Shown piece by piece: positions 6,028-10,479 of a DNA stretch of 10,479 bases. The DNA comes from Oscillospiraceae bacterium (GTDB lineage Bacteria; Bacillota; Clostridia; Oscillospirales; Oscillospiraceae). Below the pieces are notes generated by a model, which saw only the letters and a program-made list of their open reading frames with translations, did not search any database and had not been told where the DNA came from. Numbering within the stretch: the stretch's first letter is position 1; each line of letters begins with the position of its first letter. Where the stretch lies: assembly GCA_902766215.1 (NCBI GenBank), contig CACXCV010000108.1, positions 1-10,479 of the forward strand, given 5' to 3'. Made by a program: the position numbers and the translations under genes.

Positions 6028-6228
6028 TTATGCGCCCGCTGTCATCAATCTGCAGCCGCAATGTCGCGTGTGTGTAAGTTTTTCACTGAAGCGCAGGTTT
6101 TTGATGACAACAAATTTGCCTAAGAAGTTGCGGATGACGCGGCTGTGCTGGGTACAGGCGGATGGGCACATGGTCAAAATTTGCTTGACATTCAGATAAA
6201 GCACGGTAACAGGCGCCTCGGCTGCCAT
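6028..6228 (-). other. Unidentified 66-codon open frame in the remnant zone
   Basis: The stretch 6009-6227 between the CotJC and Hcp fragments holds one minus-strand frame of 66 codons starting at ATG 6228. The product is cysteine-rich at the ends of its centre (CPSAC, RHCGC) and includes VIRNFLGKFVVIKNLRFSEK. I do not recognise it. No ribosome binding site precedes the ATG. A frame shift near 6072 would join it to LRLQIDDSGRINVVLTKA in a neighbouring frame, which reads more like protein than the listed end, so this may be another broken gene. Confidence 0.25.
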
Positions 6229-6410
6229 GGAACCAACAGAAGGCAGTGTGTATTTTGCTGACGCTGCTGTATCTCGGCATCAAAAATATCCGGCTTGGCC
6301 CCACGCTTCCGGCGTTTGTGCCGCCCAGCGTGCTGAATTATCTTTCAGAGCATTTTGGCATTGCACCGGTTACAACGCCGGAGGAGGATCTGCAGCTGCT
6401 CCTGCAATAA
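6228..6410 (+). pseudogene. hcp: C-terminal remnant of hydroxylamine reductase / hybrid cluster protein
   Basis: Sixty codons ending at TAA 6408-6410 match the C-terminus of Hcp (prismane protein): [60 protein letters not shown]. Full Hcp is about 530-550 residues, so nearly 90 percent is missing. Upstream in frame there are only a few unrelated codons and then a TAA at 6207-6209; there is no start or ribosome site. In intact Hcp the corresponding motif is YEQKAV, whose Glu is a ligand of the hybrid Fe-S-O cluster; here it reads NQQKAV, so either the ligand is lost or the homology really begins at QKAV and marks the deletion point. The surviving part has no frame damage. Confidence 0.85.
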
Positions 6411-6466
6411 CAGGAACAGGAACGCGCAAGCGGCAATCCTGTGCGGGACGCTTCGGCTCTCCGGCG

Positions 6467-6498
6467 CCGCGTGCAGGGACGGGCTGACGCGGATTTTT
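6467..6498 (+). terminator. Probable Rho-independent terminator of the lost hcp gene
   Basis: CCGCGT plus CAG (6467-6476, one bulged G at 6473) pairs with CTG plus ACGCGG (6484-6492) around a 7-base loop, followed by ATTTTT (6493-6498). It lies 56 bases after the Hcp remnant stop and looks like its original terminator, kept with the fragment. Confidence 0.65.
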
Positions 6499-6529
6499 CT
6501 GCGGGGTATAATAAAAGAAAACAGAATGG

Positions 6530-6567
6530 AAATGCAGCCGGCTGAAATAAGTCAGCCGCATTTTCTT
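6530..6567. terminator. Second hairpin with T-rich flank, possible terminator
   Basis: AAATGC (6530-6535) and GGCTGA (6540-6545), separated by a 4-base bulge, pair with TCAGCC (6552-6557) and GCATTT (6558-6563). The T-rich run TTTTCTTT follows. The A-rich upstream flank means it could also act on minus-strand transcription. It lies just before the promoter of the YD-repeat gene and would insulate it. Confidence 0.5.
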
Positions 6568-6594
6568 TATTATCGACAAAATTGACAAAAACCA

Positions 6595-6623
6595 TTGACG
6601 CACAATACGGCATTTTGTATAAT
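6595..6623 (+). promoter_or_regulatory. Strong sigma-A type promoter for the YD-repeat gene
   Basis: TTGACG (6595-6600), a 17-base spacer and a perfect TATAAT (6618-6623). The expected transcription start is near 6630, about 197 bases before the coding start, so a long leader is transcribed. Confidence 0.82.
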
Positions 6624-6643
6624 TAAGATATGCTAAGATATGC
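6624..6643 (+). repeat. Tandem 10-bp direct repeat at the transcription start
   Basis: TAAGATATGC occurs twice in tandem (6624-6633 and 6634-6643), starting directly after the -10 box and covering the predicted transcription start. Two sites one helical turn apart could bind a regulator on one DNA face. No known operator was recognised. Confidence 0.6.
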
Positions 6644-6826
6644 ATAGTATCGAAAAATTGGTCCTCCCTGTGCAGTAAATTGCCGGGGATGGGGGAAGGG
6701 CTAAGAACAAAAAGGTGCATTTGTACTTGTAAATGGAATGAATTGGACGTTTTTCACGTATAACGAAATAATTCCGGCAATATCCGCAAGTGCAGACTAC
6801 TTCCATGATGAAAGAGAGAGGAAACG
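6630..6826 (+). promoter_or_regulatory. Long untranslated leader of the YD-repeat gene
   Basis: About 197 bases without a convincing gene. ATTGCCGG (6679-6686) can pair with CCGGCAAT (6774-6781), extended by two G-U pairs, closing a domain of roughly 100 bases that contains a purine-rich block (GGGGATGGGGGAAGGG, 6685-6700). This architecture would fit a structured leader or riboswitch, but I do not recognise any known class in it. The ribosome site GAGAGG (6816-6821) is outside the closed domain. Function is open. Confidence 0.4.
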
Positions 6827-9800
6827 ATGATGCACAAACGAATGATGAAATGGATCAGTATGCTGTTGGTTCTGACAATGCTCATCGAGCTGGTGCCTGC
6901 CGCTTTGCCGGGGGGACTGGCGGTTCAGGCAGCGGCGGCCGGGCTGGAACAGGCAGCGCAGCAGGAGGATTATGCCGGCCCGCAAGAGACGCAAACTGGC
7001 CTGCATGCAGTTATTCCCGCTACATTTGTTGAGCTGGAAGATCCGGAAGCGGGCGATGCACCGCAGCTGCCAGAGGCAATACCGCCCAAGCTGACGGAGG
7101 ATGATCTCCGCTATCTTGCGCTGCTGGAGGAATACACGTCCTTTTCGCAGCTGACAGCAGCGGACGCAGCGTTCTTCTGCGGCTATACTGGCATTGCCGC
7201 AGAGACCATTGCTGCGCTGGAGACGCAGAATCAGAACCTGCTGCAGTCGGTTGTTGTGGCGCGGCTGACTGCTGCCGGCTATTCGCTGGCTGAGGTTGCC
7301 GACCTTTCTGAGGAGGAGCGACAGGATCTGCTTGCCGAGGTGACGCTGTACCGGTCGCTGCTGCGGCAGGAACTGGCTGGCACGGCGCTGGATCAGCAGC
7401 TGCGCGGATATTTGCTGCATGGATACCGATGCGCCCGGGTGCTGGGGGCTTATGGCGTCAGCCAGGCGCTGGGCGTAGCCATGCTGGGACTGTTGGAGAG
7501 TGATTCGGGCAGAGACTGGCCTACCGGGCTGCTTACAGAAGAAATGCAGCAGATTGAGGAGTTTGCCGCTGAGTTTGGCGTGTCGGCAATTACGATTGCG
7601 GCATATGTGTCGGAAAACGGCCTGACTGCTGCCGGCTTGGACAACATTCGTCAGACCGCCTGGCGCAATCTGGCAGAGCTTTTGCGCACGCAGGAGGGAA
7701 CTGGCGGGGACGAGGAAGATCCCGGCCCGCTGTACAACGAAACCCTGGGCGCACCCTATGCCAGTCGTAACGACGAGCGTGAGAGCGTGGCGCTCAATTC
7801 CGGTGCGTTGATTTATCAGACGGAGGACTATGTTCTGCCCGGCGTCAATGGGTTGGATTTGGTGATTGGCAGGCAGTATGACTCGCAGTCAGCTGGGGTG
7901 TATCAGCCGAAGATATCCTATGAGATTTATACGGAAAATGAGTATTTTGTATATTACTATACAAAAATCAGCTATTATGTTTCCGGACTTGGGATAACGT
8001 CGGTACAACGGATACCGGCAGAAAAACCCAAAGAGTCGTTTGGCAGCTATGAAGCAGCAGCAGCTGCTGCTGCTGTCTGGATGAGCCAGCCGACAACGAC
8101 AATTCCCAATTATGAGGAAAGCATAGCAACTCTGATTCAAGAATATGATGCACTTGTTGTTTTGCAGCCAACGGGGCAGAATGTCCGTATGCATTCCGAC
8201 ACCAAGCCAAACACCTACCTCAATGACCTGTATGGCTTGGGGAATGGATGGAGCATGCTGTTCTCCTCTATTGAGACGGTGGAGAAAGAAGGACGCAGAA
8301 CCAGACTGGAACTGGAGCCGCCGGAAGAACCGGATCAATATCTCCACTGCGGCGACGGCGGCGTGTACGAGATCGACTGGGACGCCGAGGGCGCGCATCT
8401 GAAGGACTATCCCCGGACGGACCGGCTGCTGGAGCGGGACTGTCATGAATTTACGGTCGGGACGGTCAGCTCCCAATACCGCCTGACCTACCAAAATGGC
8501 CGGCAGGAATATTTCGATGCCGATGGCCGCCTGATTGGCATCCGCGACCGCGATGGCAACACCATTACATTGACGCACGGAACCAGCAATGGTTACCCGC
8601 ACATAACCATTATCGACACGCTGGGGCGTGAGGTGGTGATATCCGGTCAGCGCAGCGATGGGGGCCATGTGATGACGGCAGCGCTCCCTGACGGAATGAC
8701 GCTGTGCTATCAGGTGGATCACTTGGAGTCGGATGAGAATGCCAAAGCCCTGGCAGCCTATACTGATGCGGCGGGCTGCACCACCCATTACAGCTATACC
8801 GTGGCCAAAGCGGGCTTTGATGTGCTGGAAAAGACGGTTTTTGCCGCGTATAACAAATTTCTGAACCTGACCACCATTACCCACCCGACGCAGGCGCAGA
8901 GCGTTTATACCTATGCCGCGGTTCGGCGCAACCTGGGCAATTGGGGCCTGATGGAGGCTTATCGTGTGACCGCGCGCGAGGATCACGAGGGCGACAGCGT
9001 CCGCAACCGGCGCAGCTATACCTATTCGGACAACGACTGTTCGGGCTATCCGGCGGAGCAGCGGCCGACCGAAATACCAGAGAATTTCCGCTACTGGGGC
9101 GCAGTCACCGATGCCAGCAACGTGGTTACCACGGTGACCTTTAACCGGGAGCATCAGGCAATCCAAACAGAGCTTACCCGCCGCGGACGGAAAATCCAGA
9201 CGACCGAGCGGCAGTACGGCCAGAGCGGGCTGCCGGTCCGCGAGGAAACCCGCACCTACAGCGCTGGCAACCAGACGGCGCCTTTGACGGCAATCACTGC
9301 GGCGGAATATGATGAAAAGGGCAACCTGACTGCCAGCTGGACAGCGCAGGCTGGGGGCGATACCACTGACACAGAACACAAGACCAGCTATACCTATGAC
9401 GGCACATATGGTCTGCTGCTGACGAAAACGTATCAGACCGACGCGGATACCACGGTGGAGCTGCGCAATACGCTGGATGCGGCAAAAAAACACGTGGTTC
9501 GCAGCGAAACGTATTGTAATCAGGTGCTGACAAGCCGTACGGACTTTGCTTATGACGCATGGGGCAATGTGGTCAGTCAGCGGCGGTATCATGATGATTT
9601 TATCCGCTTCGATCAGACGGATTATGCCTATGACCGGCATGCATACCTGGCCCAGGAGCGGCACAGCGGCGTCCTGAACGCTGATGGACAGCCTGCTGCC
9701 GGAACGCCTGGCCAATCGGCTGGGACCATCGTCACGACCTATGCCTATGACAATTTGGGCCGCCTGACGGCGGTCACTGACGGCAGCGGCAACACCACCG

Positions 9801-10479
9801 GCTATGCCTGCGATGCTTTGGGCAACTTGACCCAACAGACCAATCCGGATGGAAGCACCATCCAATACGCGCGGGATTATACACAGAACACACTGACCGT
9901 TACCGATGAAAATGGCGCGCAGGTCAGGCACCGCTATACCCCTCTGGGCCTGGAGTTCGAGACGGTCGATGTGCAGACCGGCGGCGTGATGACACGCCGC
10001 GAATATGACGCGCAGTTGCGGCTGAGCCGGGTCACGGACTATGTCTATGGTGCAGTGACAGACTATGCCTATGACTACCTCGGCCGGGTAACGGAGCAGA
10101 CAACCCGTCAGGGGAACGAAATCCTTGCCCAGACGCTGTATGCCTATGACGATGCGGCAGAGCGCGGACGATACCAGAAGGTGACCCAGACCCAGGTAGG
10201 CGATGAAAACGCACCCTCGGTGGTGACAACGCAGTATACTGACTATCTTGGCAACGTGGTGAAAACGGGGCGGTTGCTGGACGGCGCTGAATATGTTGAC
10301 TCGGCGGAATATGACAACGCGGGCCGCGTGGTTGCGCAGCTGACGGCCGCTGATGCGGCGAAAGGGCTTCCCTTCACAGCGCGCTTCGAGTATAATGAAC
10401 AGGATCAGATAACCAGAAGCTGGAACGCATTGGAACAGAATACGGTCAGCGTTTATGACGCGCTGGGCCGGCTGGTGCA
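6827..10479 (+). CDS. Large secreted YD-repeat (RHS/WapA-like) protein, 3' end cut by window edge
   Basis: 1217 codons without a stop, running off the window. It begins at ATG 6827 (a second ATG at 6830 is equally spaced from GAGAGG at 6816-6821). Residues 1 to about 35 are a signal peptide: basic MMHKRMMKW, a hydrophobic core, then VQAAAA. Residues about 36-88 are a low-complexity acidic/Ala/Pro linker. Residues about 89-288 are a mostly helical region that I do not recognise. Residues about 319-354 contain LPGVNGLDLVIGRQYDS, the start of RHS-type shells. From about 560 onward YD-like repeats accumulate: YFDADGRLIGIRDRDGN, YAYDNLGRLTAVTDGSGN (972-989), CDALGNLTQQTNPDG, YAYDYLGRVTEQT, EYDNAGRVVAQL, VYDALGRLV. 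Such proteins form hollow beta shells on the cell surface and often carry a variable toxin at the C-terminus with an immunity gene next door; that end is outside the window. No Cys-rich or LPxTG anchor is seen so far. Confidence 0.92.
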   Translation, partial: MMHKRMMKWISMLLVLTMLIELVPAALPGGLAVQAAAAGLEQAAQQEDYAGPQETQTGLHAVIPATFVELEDPEAGDAPQLPEAIPPKLTEDDLRYLALLEEYTSFSQLTAADAAFFCGYTGIAAETIAALETQNQNLLQSVVVARLTAAGYSLAEVADLSEEERQDLLAEVTLYRSLLRQELAGTALDQQLRGYLLHGYRCARVLGAYGVSQALGVAMLGLLESDSGRDWPTGLLTEEMQQIEEFAAEFGVSAITIAAYVSENGLTAAGLDNIRQTAWRNLAELLRTQEGTGGDEEDPGPLYNETLGAPYASRNDERESVALNSGALIYQTEDYVLPGVNGLDLVIGRQYDSQSAGVYQPKISYEIYTENEYFVYYYTKISYYVSGLGITSVQRIPAEKPKESFGSYEAAAAAAAVWMSQPTTTIPNYEESIATLIQEYDALVVLQPTGQNVRMHSDTKPNTYLNDLYGLGNGWSMLFSSIETVEKEGRRTRLELEPPEEPDQYLHCGDGGVYEIDWDAEGAHLKDYPRTDRLLERDCHEFTVGTVSSQYRLTYQNGRQEYFDADGRLIGIRDRDGNTITLTHGTSNGYPHITIIDTLGREVVISGQRSDGGHVMTAALPDGMTLCYQVDHLESDENAKALAAYTDAAGCTTHYSYTVAKAGFDVLEKTVFAAYNKFLNLTTITHPTQAQSVYTYAAVRRNLGNWGLMEAYRVTAREDHEGDSVRNRRSYTYSDNDCSGYPAEQRPTEIPENFRYWGAVTDASNVVTTVTFNREHQAIQTELTRRGRKIQTTERQYGQSGLPVREETRTYSAGNQTAPLTAITAAEYDEKGNLTASWTAQAGGDTTDTEHKTSYTYDGTYGLLLTKTYQTDADTTVELRNTLDAAKKHVVRSETYCNQVLTSRTDFAYDAWGNVVSQRRYHDDFIRFDQTDYAYDRHAYLAQERHSGVLNADGQPAAGTPGQSAGTIVTTYAYDNLGRLTAVTDGSGNTTGYACDALGNLTQQTNPDGSTIQYARDYTQNTLTVTDENGAQVRHRYTPLGLEFETVDVQTGGVMTRREYDAQLRLSRVTDYVYGAVTDYAYDYLGRVTEQTTRQGNEILAQTLYAYDDAAERGRYQKVTQTQVGDENAPSVVTTQYTDYLGNVVKTGRLLDGAEYVDSAEYDNAGRVVAQLTAADAAKGLPFTARFEYNEQDQITRSWNALEQNTVSVYDALGRLV
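8053..8074. repeat. 22-bp perfect AGC/GCT palindrome encoding polyalanine
   Basis: Four AGC-type units run into four GCT-type units, making a perfect palindrome centred at 8063/8064 inside the YD-repeat gene. In frame it gives seven consecutive alanines (SYEAAAAAAAVW). A trinucleotide palindrome of this kind can form a hairpin and change length by slippage in steps of one codon. Confidence 0.8.

Noticed and set aside
6685..6700. A G-quadruplex in the YD-repeat leader
   Set aside because: Only three runs of three or more G are present; a stable four-run quadruplex is not supported.
6630..6826. A known riboswitch (c-di-GMP, c-di-AMP, cobalamin) in the leader
   Set aside because: I could not match conserved core bases of any of these classes by eye; it is reported only as an unclassified structured leader.
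6790..7032. An 80-codon plus-strand frame overlapping the start of the YD-repeat gene
   Set aside because: It lies in another frame over the signal-peptide region, and its product has no motif; the ATG at 6827 has the ribosome site and the signal peptide.
7889..9931. A 680-codon open frame on the minus strand opposite the YD-repeat gene
   Set aside because: It mirrors the coding frame of a clear YD-repeat protein; its product is a low-information mix of I, R, A and H with no domain, and no ribosome site. It is open because the sense strand is codon-biased.

Overview
The window looks like a chromosomal stretch from a GC-rich, spore-forming member of the Clostridia, probably a gut Oscillospiraceae/Ruminococcaceae type. 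The evidence is a set of Firmicutes-typical gene pairs (xpaC-telA as in Bacillus xpaC-yaaN, and MarR-DegV), strong AGGAGG ribosome binding sites, consensus sigma-A promoters with 17-bp spacers, intrinsic terminators, and a remnant of the spore-coat manganese catalase CotJC. Species cannot be named from the sequence alone.

Layout. (1) 1-611, minus strand: ribulose-phosphate 3-epimerase (rpe), cut by the left window edge. (2) 612-789: a divergent promoter region with two near-consensus promoters on either side of a perfect 14-bp palindrome. (3) 790-4215, plus strand: a compact four-gene operon, xpaC - telA - LemA-like - TPM-domain protein, with overlapping or abutting genes, closed by a clear terminator at 4247-4282. 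(4) 4303-5702: a MarR regulator and a DegV/FakB-type fatty-acid-binding protein, translationally coupled. Their promoter carries two 18-bp operators that are exact reverse complements of each other, which suggests autoregulation. (5) 5703-6594: a gene graveyard with a strong hairpin, the C-terminal third of CotJC (minus strand), an unidentified 200-bp stretch, the last 60 residues of hydroxylamine reductase/hybrid cluster protein Hcp (plus strand), and two hairpins. (6) 6595-10479: a consensus promoter, a roughly 200-nt untranslated leader, and the first 1217 codons of a very large secreted YD-repeat (RHS/WapA-like) protein that runs off the right edge.

How the parts fit. The four-gene operon encodes mostly membrane or membrane-associated proteins (XpaC with two helices, soluble coiled-coil TelA, LemA-like with one helix, TPM with signal peptide plus one helix). 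It reads as one envelope-stress module of unsettled biochemical function. The MarR-DegV pair is most simply a self-regulated exogenous fatty-acid sensing or uptake unit. The YD-repeat gene has its own strong promoter and leader, and its variable C-terminus, which would decide whether it is a polymorphic toxin, lies outside the window. No tRNA, rRNA, CRISPR array or transposase was seen.
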